DNA of 64,000 nt from Algoriphagus sp. (lineage in GTDB: Bacteria > Bacteroidota > Bacteroidia > Cytophagales > Cyclobacteriaceae). Shown here piece by piece: positions 55,067 through 64,000 of this stretch. The translations under genes and the position numbers were made by a program. The stretch is from contig NZ_JAUXYL010000020.1 in NCBI RefSeq assembly GCF_030694375.1, positions 1-64,000 on the forward strand, in the 5' to 3' direction. The notes beneath the pieces are model-generated. The model was not told the origin of the DNA. It ran no database searches and saw nothing but the letters and a program-made list of their open reading frames with translations. Within the stretch, counting starts at the first letter, position 1. The number at the start of each line of letters is the position of its first letter.

Positions 55067-55606
55067 TTATGAGCTAATAAATCTCATTTCTTCTATTTTG
55101 TGAATCGTAAGGTAGGGTTCCGAAAGCTTTTCTAAATTGTATTTTCCTTGGTTAATTTGTTCAATTAAAAGTTGCGCTGCTTGTTGAATATCCGCATAAA
55201 AGTCTTCCAAAACGATATATAATTGACCATTTTCATTTTTTGTTAAATGCAATTCTTCATAATTAATACCCGCTTTAGTCGCCAATGTTATCTTTTTTTG
55301 GTTATGCTTAAATTGATGAATCATTGGACACCTGAAGTCTCTATAAAAGCATATTTCGTTTACTTCATCCAAAAAATCACAATATTTTTCGCCCATCAAT
55401 ACCATTCCCTTTCTAAATCTTTTTCTTGACAAACCCTCTTTTTCAAAAATATGATTGTCCTGACAAGCTCCTAGAAATTCAATGCCTTGTATTATGATCA
55501 AGAATTTTGAATATGGTGCTTCTGGGTATTCAACCAAATCCATCATTTCTTTTAAATAAACGGTTTCGATAAATTCGATTACTCCCTTTTTATGCTCTGT
55601 GATCAT
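55067..55606 (-). CDS. Hypothetical helical protein with HEPN-like RX4H motif
   Basis: The 179-residue protein is predicted helical. Residues 88-98 read YRDFRCPMIHQ, in which R92 and H97 have the R-x4-H spacing of the catalytic motif of HEPN ribonucleases, in a helix following a long first helical half. I do not recognise a named family. Position among repeats and AT-rich composition fits an accessory defence or toxin gene, but the HEPN link is inference from the motif alone. Confidence 0.5.
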   Translation of the reverse strand: MITEHKKGVIEFIETVYLKEMMDLVEYPEAPYSKFLIIIQGIEFLGACQDNHIFEKEGLSRKRFRKGMVLMGEKYCDFLDEVNEICFYRDFRCPMIHQFKHNQKKITLATKAGINYEELHLTKNENGQLYIVLEDFYADIQQAAQLLIEQINQGKYNLEKLSEPYLTIHKIEEMRFISS

Positions 55607-55691
55607 AATTTGAAAATTTGATATGGAATCCTAAAGAAATAAACCCCTCTAGGCGTAGATTCTTTACAGACCTCTGAAGTTAAGTTGGAAG

Positions 55692-55718
55692 CTGGGTGCA
55701 GTTACAAACTATACCCAA
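55692..55718. repeat. REP-like hairpin (single unit)
   Basis: GGGTGCAGTT and AACTATACCC flank an ACA loop. One mismatch in the stem. Close match to the hairpin at 4351-4373. Confidence 0.6.
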
Positions 55719-55742
55719 CTATCCTTTTCAATTTGCAATTGA

Positions 55743-58700
55743 TTACTTCACAAACAACACCCCCACACCCTTCTCAGTCGCCAGCTTGTTGAATGCAGGC
55801 ACGGCTATTTCGATCAGTCTTTTGCCTTCTGTTTCCACTGGTTTCCATTGCTCCAGCAGTTCAGTGTATCGGGCTTTTGTGCCTTCGTTGATCCTTGGAA
55901 TGCTGCTTTCTCCATGGTTTAACATAAACATAAAGTTGGCTGTGAACTTATTCGGGAAGTTCTCCACATCATCGTAGGCGGTGGATTTGCGTTGTATCAT
56001 GTCCTCATCCCAGGCTTTCAGTTCCTTGATCAGCTTTTCGCCTTCGGTCTTCAGGGAAACATACTCGGCATTGACTTCCAGTTTTTTCAGCAATTCGGCA
56101 AGTTGGTCCTGATAGGTCTTGGCTGTATTGACCAGGGTATGCATGGTGGTGACTTCAGCTTCCAGTTTACTCATCCACTCGTGGTAGGCTTGGTATTCGG
56201 CTTGGGTCATGTTGTAGCCGGGAATATCTTTGAGGATGGCTTTGGCTTCGGCAGTTTCTGCACCCGAACTAATCCTCAGCGTGTAGGTGCCCGGAATGGC
56301 TTTGTGTCCCCGATAGCTGGACTCAATGTATGCAGTTGGAACCCCGGGCATGGTAGGGTAGCGGAGATCCCACACGAAGCGGTTGACTCCTTTTTTCACA
56401 GCGATGATAGGTTCGGGTGAAGGTCCGCCCGGATAGGAATGGAAGTCGGGGTTTTTCTTTGAACTGATCTTTCGCACCAGTTTTCCCTTTTCATCCAAAA
56501 TCTCCAGGGTCAAAGCGGTCGAATCGCTCAGGGTCTCCGGAAGGTGGTAGTAGATCACCATGCCACTGGCAGGATTGATTCCCACAAAAGGATTTGTTCC
56601 TTTGAATCCATCCAGGTTGCCGTTCATCGCACTGCTCCAAGTTCCCAGAATCGTCTCTTCAGGTGTGTAAACCGTGATTTTATCAGCTTTAGGCTTGATC
56701 TCCCGCACTAGATTCAGGTCATCCAAAATCCAATACGAACGTCCGGCGGTAGCCACGATCAGATCGTCATGCGCTACTTTCAGATCAGTGATCGGAGTCA
56801 GTGGCAGGTTGAGTTGGAAGGAACTCCAGTTGGCGCCTCCATCCTTGGAGATGTACATGCCGGTTTCGGTTCCTGCAAAAAGCAGGTTTTTCAACTTCGT
56901 GTCTTCCCTCACCACACGGGTGAAGGCTCCGTAAGGAATGCCCTTGGAGATATTGGTCCAAGTCTTCCCGTAATCGGTGGTTTTGTAAAGACCCGGCGTG
57001 TAATCGTTGAATTTATAGCGGGTCGTCGCGATGTAAGCCGTACCTGGATCGTGAGGGGAAACCTCAATGGCATTGACCAGACATTCGGTCAGACCCTTTG
57101 GAGTGACATTGGTCCAGGTTTTTCCATTGTCACGGGTAAGCTGGACGAGTCCGTCGTCGCTTCCTGTCCAGATCACTCCGGCTTCGTGTGGGCTTTCGAT
57201 CACATAGGCGATTGTTCCGTAGTTTTCAGCGCCCACGGCTTCGTTGGTGTAGGGCACACCGCCTTTGCCTTGCTTTTCTTTCTCATTGCGGGTCAGATCG
57301 GGTGATGCTTCCGTCCAAGTTTTGCCCCAATCCTGAGTTTTCAGCAGGACTTGTGCAGCATGATAGAAGGTGTTCGGTTCGTGCTGCGACCAGATGATCG
57401 GTGCATTCCAGTTGAACCGGTACTTCATGTCTTTAGCATCCATACCAAGGTATTGAATCGGGGCAGCCATAATGTTGGTAGAACCCTGAGACTCCATATC
57501 CAGGACCTCGATCGTGCCCTGATAGCTGCCGCCGAGGACGTATCGAGGATCATCTGGATCGAATGCCAGGAAGGCGCTTTCACCCCCTGCGGAGTAGTTC
57601 CAGTGTTCCTGAGAAATCCCACCACGGCCCAAGCCAATGCTGGAAATCACCACTGAAGTATTGTCCTGCTGACCTCCGTAAATGCGGTAGGGAAACTGAT
57701 TATCTGTGTTGATGCGGTACATTTGGGCCGTTGGCATATTGCTTTGGGTAGACCAGGTTTTACCGCCATTGAAGGAAATCGATCCTCCGCCGTCATCGGC
57801 AAGGATCATGTTGTTGGCGTTTTTGGGGTTGATCCAGAGGTCATGGTAGTCGCCGTGTGCTCCATCGATGTTTTCGAAGGTTTTTCCTCCATCGATCGAA
57901 ACCAAGAATGGTGCGCTTTGAACATAGACTTTGTGCTCATTGATCGGATCTGCAAACACTTCGATGTAGTACCAAGCTCGCTGGGTGAGTTCGTTGCCTT
58001 TGTTTATCAGGGTCCAGCTTTCGCCCGCATCATTGGAGACGAAGAGTCCACCTAAGTCCTTTTCGGTATCGCTTTCGATCAAGGCATAAACTTTATTGGA
58101 ATTGGCGCGGGAGACCGAGATACCCATTTTTCCTTTTTCTTCTGGCAAACCTTTATGGATTTTCTTCCAGGTTTTTCCGGAATCGGTGGATTTATATAAT
58201 CCCGAGCCCGGACCTCCGGAGATCACCTGCCAAGGCAGACGCTGGTGCTCCCACATCGCAGCGTACAGAATCTCAGGATAATTCATGTCCATAGAGAGTT
58301 CGACTGCCCCGGTTTTGGAATCTACGAAAAGGACTTTTTCCCAAGTCAAGCCACCGTCATTGGACTTATACACGCCCCGGTCTTCATTTGGTGCATGCAA
58401 AGCTCCCTGAGCTGCGACATAAAGCACATCGGGGTTTGTAGGATGAATTTGGATTCGGGAGATGTGCTGGGTTTTCTCCAAACCAAGCTTCTTCCAGGTT
58501 TTGCCTGCATCCGTAGATTTGTACATGCCATCACCGTAGGAGGTCATCACGCCACGTGGCGCATGCTCGCCCATACCGACGTAGACAATATTTGGATTGC
58601 TTTCGGCCACTGCAACTGCACCGACCGAACCTGTGGTGAAAAATCCGTCAGAGATATTCTCCCAATGCTGTCCTGCATCGGAAGTTTTCCAGACCCCGCC

Positions 58701-58877
58701 TCCGGTTGTACCGAAGTAATAGGTCAAAGGATCGTTGACCACTCCTGTGGCAGTGACCGAGCGACCGCCACGGAAGGGACCGATATTTCGGTATTTCAGA
58801 GGGAGGGAAGTATCGAAAGTTTGGGAATGGGCGGTGATGCTGCTGAGAAGGAGCAGGAGGGATAAAAATCGTTTCAT
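55743..58877 (-). CDS. VPS10/BNR-repeat exported protein
   Basis: The 1044-residue protein has a signal peptide ([12 protein letters not shown]) and about a dozen BNR/Asp-box-type repeats (SxDxGxTW), for example [24 protein letters not shown] and SKDGGANW, through about residue 730, forming one or two large propellers. A C-terminal non-propeller region (about 740-1044) includes an Ig-like segment and a helical end. This family is called WD40/YVTN/BNR or sortilin-like. Members are often annotated as glycosyl hydrolases, but no catalytic residues were confirmed. Confidence 0.87.
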   Translation of the reverse strand: MKRFLSLLLLLSSITAHSQTFDTSLPLKYRNIGPFRGGRSVTATGVVNDPLTYYFGTTGGGVWKTSDAGQHWENISDGFFTTGSVGAVAVAESNPNIVYVGMGEHAPRGVMTSYGDGMYKSTDAGKTWKKLGLEKTQHISRIQIHPTNPDVLYVAAQGALHAPNEDRGVYKSNDGGLTWEKVLFVDSKTGAVELSMDMNYPEILYAAMWEHQRLPWQVISGGPGSGLYKSTDSGKTWKKIHKGLPEEKGKMGISVSRANSNKVYALIESDTEKDLGGLFVSNDAGESWTLINKGNELTQRAWYYIEVFADPINEHKVYVQSAPFLVSIDGGKTFENIDGAHGDYHDLWINPKNANNMILADDGGGSISFNGGKTWSTQSNMPTAQMYRINTDNQFPYRIYGGQQDNTSVVISSIGLGRGGISQEHWNYSAGGESAFLAFDPDDPRYVLGGSYQGTIEVLDMESQGSTNIMAAPIQYLGMDAKDMKYRFNWNAPIIWSQHEPNTFYHAAQVLLKTQDWGKTWTEASPDLTRNEKEKQGKGGVPYTNEAVGAENYGTIAYVIESPHEAGVIWTGSDDGLVQLTRDNGKTWTNVTPKGLTECLVNAIEVSPHDPGTAYIATTRYKFNDYTPGLYKTTDYGKTWTNISKGIPYGAFTRVVREDTKLKNLLFAGTETGMYISKDGGANWSSFQLNLPLTPITDLKVAHDDLIVATAGRSYWILDDLNLVREIKPKADKITVYTPEETILGTWSSAMNGNLDGFKGTNPFVGINPASGMVIYYHLPETLSDSTALTLEILDEKGKLVRKISSKKNPDFHSYPGGPSPEPIIAVKKGVNRFVWDLRYPTMPGVPTAYIESSYRGHKAIPGTYTLRISSGAETAEAKAILKDIPGYNMTQAEYQAYHEWMSKLEAEVTTMHTLVNTAKTYQDQLAELLKKLEVNAEYVSLKTEGEKLIKELKAWDEDMIQRKSTAYDDVENFPNKFTANFMFMLNHGESSIPRINEGTKARYTELLEQWKPVETEGKRLIEIAVPAFNKLATEKGVGVLFVK

Positions 58878-59175
58878 CTTTTAATCGGTGGTTTTGAAAC
58901 GATAAGATATGGAAAAGGCGAAAGAATTCAGTAGAAAATTTGTCGGGTGTTGTGTGTAGGATAGCCTGCCACAAAGAAATTCGGGGACCGATGTCAGGAG
59001 ATCTATTTAGTCCAGCAGGCCGGACATCGATGAAAAAATATGTGTTTTGAATTTTAGAAGTAGATTGAAATTCCTAAAATTTTTCAGACTCAAACTATTT
59101 TTGTGTTCTAATTAGTCTTTTTTATTAATCTCAAAAACCTCAATCTCTGGTATCGATTGACCTAAGACAGGAATG

Positions 59176-60138
59176 TCATTTTGTGAAGCCTTGAAACAGC
59201 GGGGTGCAAGCAATGGCAATTTGTTCTACATGGCGACAGTCGGTCCCGCAGCATCCGCCCATGATATTGAATTGAGGAAGAAGTTTTGTCAGTCTGGCAT
59301 AATGCTGACCGAGTTCTTCGGGGTTCCCGATATCCAGTTCGGTGGATTCATTGAGCTCCTCATGGCTTTTTTTGGAGGAATTTGCGCGGATTCCGCCTAT
59401 CCGGCGCATCCAGGATTCACCCGGCCTCAGCGTACTTTCAAAATGTGAGGGATGCGCACAATTCAGCATGTAATAGGTAGGATAAAATCCGGTGGCACGA
59501 TCCGTCTGCTCGATGGCATCTTTTAATGTTTGTCCCGTTGGAAGATGCCCGTCTGTTTCCACTGTAAATGAAATGACAACAGGGATTTCAAATTCTTTGG
59601 CAGCCGAGGCAATTCCGATGGCTTCTTCTGCATAGTTCAGGGTCATAGCAGTGACCAAGTCGGCATTGGTCTCGCAGAATGCGGTTATTTGTGCTGTATG
59701 GTATTGTATGGCTTCCTCTACCGACATGACCAGGGAAGGAATATATCCGTCACCCCTGGGTCCTATGCAGCCGCTGATCACCACCGGCATATCCGGGCTT
59801 TCATACTTTTTTCGAATTTCGTCCAGAAGATGAATTGCTTTTCGGTTGACCTCTGCCAGCTCCTGTCTGGTATATCCGAGTTTAAATGCCCAGTCCGGAT
59901 TAGCCCGCCAAGTAGCGCTTTCCAATATTAATCCGGTTTTAAATTTCTTTGCGAGCTCGGCATAGGAGAGATAGTACCTTCGGAGTAGGTGCTCGCCTTC
60001 CTTGGACTTTAATAGGTGAAATGCTGCGAAGTCAGGAAGCTCCAACCCATCCAAAAAGATAAGGGTAGTTTCCAATCCTCCATCGGTCAGAAAAAGATTG
60101 CCAGTAAGCTGCGGTAGTGCATTTCTGAGATAGGCCAT
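59176..60138 (-). CDS. Homocysteine S-methyltransferase-family protein
   Basis: The 320-residue protein is a TIM barrel with the three zinc-binding cysteines: C227 (LNCAHP), C296 and C297 (GGCCGTDCRH). The N-terminal LTDGGLETTLIF is the start found in MmuM/BHMT-like enzymes. It should transfer a methyl group from S-methylmethionine, betaine or a similar donor to homocysteine. No cobalamin domain is present, so it is cobalamin-independent. Confidence 0.9.
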   Translation of the reverse strand: MAYLRNALPQLTGNLFLTDGGLETTLIFLDGLELPDFAAFHLLKSKEGEHLLRRYYLSYAELAKKFKTGLILESATWRANPDWAFKLGYTRQELAEVNRKAIHLLDEIRKKYESPDMPVVISGCIGPRGDGYIPSLVMSVEEAIQYHTAQITAFCETNADLVTAMTLNYAEEAIGIASAAKEFEIPVVISFTVETDGHLPTGQTLKDAIEQTDRATGFYPTYYMLNCAHPSHFESTLRPGESWMRRIGGIRANSSKKSHEELNESTELDIGNPEELGQHYARLTKLLPQFNIMGGCCGTDCRHVEQIAIACTPLFQGFTK

Positions 60139-60400
60139 AGCATATCATGGTTTTAATCTGGAATATGCATTGCAAAACCCCCTACGGACTCAAAATACCC
60201 TAAAATCATCCGTATTACTTCGCTTTTCGAACTAATGTAGCGGCACTGGGCCCCAATCTCCAATGTGAATGCTTTTGTTGCATTTTGTGCCATCGGTTCG
60301 AATGCCAATGCATAATCCAACTTTAACTAATATAGCTAAAATGGGTAATCTATCCAATCTATAAGACAATTTGACTAAGCTTTTCCCTTATTGGATCGCG
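60139..60400. other. Intergenic region, no feature recognised
   Basis: No gene, known repeat or RNA gene was found. This stretch should hold the promoter of the homocysteine methyltransferase gene. Confidence 0.4.
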
Positions 60401-60440
60401 AAAAAAAAATCCGGCAGAGTGTTTTCAATCACCCTGCCGG
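60401..60440 (-). terminator. Terminator hairpin downstream of the NTF2-like gene
   Basis: CCGGCAGAGTG (60411-60421) pairs with CACCCTGCCGG (60430-60440) with one mismatch. On the minus strand it is followed by a run of nine T. The continuation frame described below ends in its loop. Confidence 0.8.
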
Positions 60441-60583
60441 ACAATGGGTAATGCTTCTATTTTTTTGACTTCGCGGAATGGTCCCAGTTCGGTGGCCTTT
60501 CCACTGTAAGCAAAGGAGGCAAAACCCCTATTGGAGAGGGGAAAGTCCTTTCCATTAAAAAGTAATGAACTGTTCTTGATAGA
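60425..60583 (-). pseudogene. In-frame continuation after the NTF2-like stop, unknown remnant
   Basis: Beyond the TGA at 60584-60586 the same frame stays open for 52 codons (starting SIKNSSLLFNGKDF and ending IVRQGD) before TGA at 60425-60427. The peptide has protein-like composition (GFASFAYSGKATELGPFREVKK) but no start codon of its own and no family I recognise. It could be the 3' remnant of another gene with its original terminator, joined here by deletion. Confidence 0.35.
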
Positions 60584-61015
60584 TCATGCATGTTCATGCA
60601 TTAATCCCAGCTGTGCCATTATGCTCAGCATATCATAATAACGGTTGCAGGAATTAAATTTTCCTTCCGGCGTCAGATAAACAAACCTTCCGACTTTGAA
60701 CGAAACGGTTTTGTGGGTTGGGGGGATATCACCGTTTGGGCTAACGAGGGGTCCGTTATGTGTCCCCGTAACCTCCATTTCAAAAGCGGCTGCATTTTCG
60801 CTTACCAAGATAGGGCTGGTTATTTTCCCCTGTACATCAGGGAAAGCCCGGATGAAATCGGCCATATCCTTAACGATGGCATCACGACCCCGGAGGGGAT
60901 TTTCGTACTGAGGATCGTAACTGGTTGCATCCCTGTCGTATGCTTCGGCAATCGCCCCAACATCGTGTCGGTTAAATGCATCCAAGGTCTGTTGAATTAA
61001 CTTTCGAGTGTCCAT
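60584..61015 (-). CDS. NTF2/SnoaL-like protein
   Basis: The 143-residue protein is a complete NTF2-like fold of the ester-cyclase type: LIQQTLDAFNRHDVGAIAEAYDRDAT, PLRGRDAIVKDMADFIRAFPD and VKVGRFVYLTPEGKF-type strands, ending YYDMLSIMAQLGLM. Such proteins are small enzymes or ligand-binding domains with no predictable substrate. It is alone on its strand. Confidence 0.85.
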   Translation of the reverse strand: MDTRKLIQQTLDAFNRHDVGAIAEAYDRDATSYDPQYENPLRGRDAIVKDMADFIRAFPDVQGKITSPILVSENAAAFEMEVTGTHNGPLVSPNGDIPPTHKTVSFKVGRFVYLTPEGKFNSCNRYYDMLSIMAQLGLMHEHA

Positions 61016-61645
61016 GATATTTCTTTTGTTAGGTTGAAAGATTTGAAATTGATTTAGTATTGCATTACTGGCTTATCGGCTTCTTTCGAATGATATAAAC
61101 CCACCATTTAGACGTGCAAGGCCGAAATACCCCATTTTGTTGAGTGTAATGCCTACCCACGTCGACCTCCCCTCCGAGGCGTTGTGCGAAACAATCCGCC
61201 CAGAAGGGTCAAACTTTCTCATTTAAAAGGGACTTCCTGAATCCGAATGCCACCTGGGCACTTCACCTGATGCACGAACCAAGGGTGAAATTTCACCAAG
61301 CTATCGCGGTTTCACGCTAACCAACACGTCAACCAGAGGAATCCCTTCCTTTGTAGCCCAAGCAGTATCCGATTAGGGATAAGACTTCCCAACTGTTGTT
61401 TTGACTTTCCAAGAAAGTCTACTGAAGGTTCTCCGATGATTCCATTCTTGGTACTAAGGGGCCAATGAGCATAAAGACGAAAAACCATCAGTCATGAATA
61501 TACCAATCAACAGGACTCAGTTGTCTCACCGAAAAAGGCCATATTATTGAGGATAAAAAGAATGGCCTGATCCGGCCATATAATCGTTGTCGTAAAAATT
61601 GTCCCGTAAAGCTTTGTTTATCAATCCAAAGTATTGGAGTTGGGT
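61016..61645. other. 630-bp region without a gene
   Basis: No coding frame was convincing on either strand. A repeated motif GGCCATATTAT/GGCCATATAAT with an ATGGCC-N6-GGCCAT inverted repeat lies at about 61540-61585. Otherwise nothing was recognised. Confidence 0.45.
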
Positions 61646-63334
61646 TTATAAACCCTCATTTCCCGCCAGCGCCGCAACGGCGGCTGACCTGGATGGTACA
61701 TTTAGTTTAATTAGGATATTTGAAATATGTCGATGAACAGTGTGTACACTCCGGAAAAGCACATCAGCGATTTGTTTATCTGTTTTACCATTGGCAACAA
61801 GTCGAAGCACTTCTACCTCGCGCTTGGTCAATTCAGTACCCAAATTTCCAAAACAGGCTTTTTTTCTCCCTAAGTTCTTTTCCAGATCTGTAAGAATTTT
61901 TTTTACCGCTTTTTTTCCAATAAGGGCTCCAATTCCTGTAAAGAAATCCAGGGCAATTAGGGCTTCTTCCTGGGCAGTCGAATTTCTGCCAAGCTTTGAT
62001 AATGCTTGTGCCAGACCTAGCCTGGCTGTAGCTGTTTCAAAAATAAGGGAGCATTTGCTGAAACTATAAACAGACTCCTGAAACAGTTTGTGTGCTTTTT
62101 TGTAATTTTTTTTACAGAGTGCCAATAATCCTCCCGTATAATTAAGAGAACCGTTTATTGGCAGGGTATCAATAGCTTCAGCGATAGTTTTCAGGCTTCG
62201 GTAGACTTTTTCTGCCTGAGCGTATTTCCCTGTTTCTGCAAAAATTTTCACCTGAAGTTCAAGTGCCGGAATCATCAGGAGTTTATTAGCACTGGGCAGC
62301 GTGCGTAGGTAGTACTGGGCAAGTTCTCCAGCTGTTAGAAAGTCTTTATTTTTATCAATCAACAATTCAGCCTTTCCCAATATGGCAATCGGGTGAAACG
62401 CGGCTTGTTCAAATAATTTTCTTGCCTCCATCAGCTTTCCCTGCCTTCTCCGTAGTTCTCCCAGACGTGCAATGCTTTCTGCAATATATGGAGGTCGGCT
62501 GTTTTCCAAATCCATTAGTGATTCCTGGAGTTTAGTTTCTGCTTCAGACCATTTTCCATGCGAAATAAGAGCACCGGCATAGTATGCATGAGAAATTCCC
62601 ATTTTGAACCGGAAATTAACCCTTTGGGAAAGCTCTTTCATTTTTTCGCACCATTGTTCTACACGCTCTACATCCCTTATTCGGTCGCAGGCAAAGATCA
62701 AATAGCTAAATGTCCAGATAGTGGAATACAATTCCTGAACTTCTCCGGTAGAAGCTGCCGAGCCTGCTTCATCAAGCAGGCTCATGCCAGTTTCAATATT
62801 TCCCAAACAGACCATTGACAAACCTTCTATTGCCATTCCAACCACTTCCAAATCGATAACTCCAAGTTCTCGACCAATGCTCACTGCATACTTGGCGTGA
62901 TTGATAGCTTTAACCGGTTCATGTTCTAATTCGATTGCATGTGCGCCGTATTGTAGGGCTAACCAACCATGTTCGGGTGAAGGGTTTTGGTCTTGTAGTA
63001 GTCTTTCGGCACGAAGTCTCCAACTATTAGAGATCACTGTGTCTCCTCTGAAATCAAGATAATCCGAGGCAATCCATAGAGCAGAACGGGCAGCACTTAG
63101 GAAATCGTTTTTTTTTCGATATATGGCATAAGCACGTTCCCTTGCTATCATGGTCTCTCGTCCTTCTCCTAGCCACCAGGCTGCCCATGCGTATTTTTCA
63201 AGTACTTCGGGCAGTTCTTCATCTTTTAGAAATTCAGCAAAAAGTTCTTTGGCTTGTTTCCAGTTCGTGCTTTTTAAAGCGGCACAGGCATTTTGGTATA
63301 GATCCGGCCCGGAATATTCAATCAGTGTCTCCAT
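61646..63334 (-). CDS. TPR-containing LuxR-type transcription regulator
   Basis: The 562-residue protein has a long N-terminal TPR-like helical array (to about residue 480, with unit patterns such as GKLMEARKLFEQAAF and GKYAQAEKVYRSLK) and a C-terminal LuxR HTH (ELTKREVEVLRLVANGKTDKQIADVLFRSVHTVHRHISNIL-type, about 497-555). There is no nucleotide-binding or cyclase domain. Such regulators activate nearby or distant genes in response to unknown signals. Confidence 0.88.
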   Translation of the reverse strand: METLIEYSGPDLYQNACAALKSTNWKQAKELFAEFLKDEELPEVLEKYAWAAWWLGEGRETMIARERAYAIYRKKNDFLSAARSALWIASDYLDFRGDTVISNSWRLRAERLLQDQNPSPEHGWLALQYGAHAIELEHEPVKAINHAKYAVSIGRELGVIDLEVVGMAIEGLSMVCLGNIETGMSLLDEAGSAASTGEVQELYSTIWTFSYLIFACDRIRDVERVEQWCEKMKELSQRVNFRFKMGISHAYYAGALISHGKWSEAETKLQESLMDLENSRPPYIAESIARLGELRRRQGKLMEARKLFEQAAFHPIAILGKAELLIDKNKDFLTAGELAQYYLRTLPSANKLLMIPALELQVKIFAETGKYAQAEKVYRSLKTIAEAIDTLPINGSLNYTGGLLALCKKNYKKAHKLFQESVYSFSKCSLIFETATARLGLAQALSKLGRNSTAQEEALIALDFFTGIGALIGKKAVKKILTDLEKNLGRKKACFGNLGTELTKREVEVLRLVANGKTDKQIADVLFRSVHTVHRHISNILIKLNVPSRSAAVAALAGNEGL

Positions 63335-63666
63335 GGCTTCATTAGTCTTACCTTGTCTTTATGAAAAAAAGTAATTAAAGTGTTATTTATTAATCACTTA
63401 TCCTAATTTTCATACTGATACAATTTGCAATTGTTTTGGGACAAATCCTCGGTTTTTTGCTTAGAATCCCGTGTGTACTAGCTGATTTTTGTATGAATTT
63501 CCAGGTGTTTCGAATGAAAAGTACATGATAAGTATATTTAGTTAGATTAAAATAAGGGGGTAATAACAAAGAGGCTTGGAATAAAAAATTGTGCTAGCAA
63601 TGCTAAACGATAAATGGGCATGAATCCTTTCGAATCCATGCCCAATAATTGGTTTAGTATCAATTC
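63335..63666. other. Intergenic region, no feature recognised
   Basis: AT-rich, no gene or repeat unit was recognised. It should hold the promoter for the LuxR-type gene. A terminator-like GGGCATGaatcctttcgaatCCATGCCC hairpin near 63616-63642 would fit the end of the next minus-strand gene. Confidence 0.45.
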
Positions 63667-64000
63667 TTAATTGCCCCTGCCACTGCTTCTGCTTGGAGTG
63701 CTGCCGCTTGTGCTTGGAGCAGCAGGAGCAGATTGTCTGGCAGGTGCAGGTGCTTTTACTTCCGATGAATTACCGCCACTCTGTGTTCTTGAGGGCTGAG
63801 TCACTTGAGTCCTCGCCGGTTCGCTGCGATTCACCGGAGCCTGAACCCGGACCGGAGTTTGGGCTCGCTCCTGAACCTGAGTTCTGGCTGGTGCTTGTGC
63901 AGGTCTGGACTGTTGTACAGACTCGCGGGCTGGCGCACTTGGCTGAGTTCTCTGTTCCATATTTCTCACTTCGTTGCTAGGCCTGCTTGGAGCAGCTGTC
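63667..64000 (-). CDS. Pro/Gln/Ala/Arg-rich protein, C-terminal part (runs off the window)
   Basis: The frame stays open to the right edge, so only the last 110 or so residues are present. They are low-complexity (RESVQQSRPAQAPARTQ, PARTQVTQPSRTQSGG, ending SSGRGN) with no folded domain. This may be the flexible tail of an envelope or secreted protein, the identity of which cannot be determined here. Confidence 0.6.
   Translation of the reverse strand, partial: TAAPSRPSNEVRNMEQRTQPSAPARESVQQSRPAQAPARTQVQERAQTPVRVQAPVNRSEPARTQVTQPSRTQSGGNSSEVKAPAPARQSAPAAPSTSGSTPSRSSGRGN

Noticed and set aside
58245..58865. A 206-codon plus-strand frame opposite the BNR-repeat gene
   Set aside because: Repeated codons of the propeller produce long antisense frames; no domain is visible.
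63693..63980. A plus-strand frame rich in Glu/Pro opposite the Pro/Gln-rich protein
   Set aside because: Low-complexity DNA gives long frames on both strands; the minus-strand frame is open to the edge and reads as a typical disordered tail.

Overview
The window looks like a chromosomal segment of a Bacteroidota bacterium, most likely Cytophagales and close to Cyclobacteriaceae/Algoriphagus. This rests on gene content: a BtuB plus surface beta-propeller lipoprotein pair behind a cobalamin riboswitch, a PVC-type propeller/HEAT/cytochrome lipoprotein, VPS10/BNR-repeat secreted proteins, many lipoproteins, and SD-poor starts. The genus is an inference. No rRNA, tRNA, CRISPR array or complete insertion sequence was seen.

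Layout. 1-2130: transposon debris (IS66 C-terminus, a truncated REP-associated tyrosine transposase) and a gene-poor stretch of short palindromic repeats. 2131-4292: AT-rich accessory genes (XRE regulator, lipoprotein, small protein, and a membrane protein joining an FtsH-like periplasmic segment to a superinfection-immunity-like tail). 4410-7415: a large propeller/HEAT/cytochrome c lipoprotein. 7764-16389: a glycan or glycolipid locus with a flavin oxidoreductase, three glycosyltransferases, a polytopic membrane protein, a UbiA prenyltransferase and a protein with the signature of terpene-cyclase toroids. 16804-25051: cobalamin uptake. btuF, btuC and btuD are on the minus strand with a three-gene HipBST-like toxin-antitoxin module set between btuF and btuC. 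A cobalamin riboswitch, btuB and a BtuG-like propeller are on the plus strand. 25323-42841: mostly core functions with an envelope and protein quality-control theme (two periplasmic HtrA proteases, Dxr, RseP, Lon, HslU, Hsp20), plus a cold-shock protein, a mechanosensitive channel, a SixA-like phosphatase, a serine hydrolase and an intradiol dioxygenase.

42843-55742 is a degenerate accessory stretch: an MFS stub, a K+ channel/TrkA protein, a TPR lipoprotein, an outer-membrane barrel that has lost its signal peptide next to an MtfA-type peptidase, a glycosyltransferase stub, a MazEF locus with a nonsense codon in the toxin, a third HtrA-like protease without a signal peptide, and dense repeats around 53.2-54.1 kb. 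55743-64000 holds a 1044-residue BNR/VPS10-type secreted protein, a homocysteine methyltransferase, an NTF2-like protein, a TPR-LuxR regulator and the end of a Pro/Gln/Ala-rich protein.

The best leads are the FtsH_ext/Imm_superinfect-like membrane protein (3681-4292), the HipBST-like module translationally coupled to btuC with three operator-like sites on a 40-bp period, and the UbiA/terpene-cyclase-like/glycosyltransferase operon. All functional calls come from reading motifs; no database search was run.
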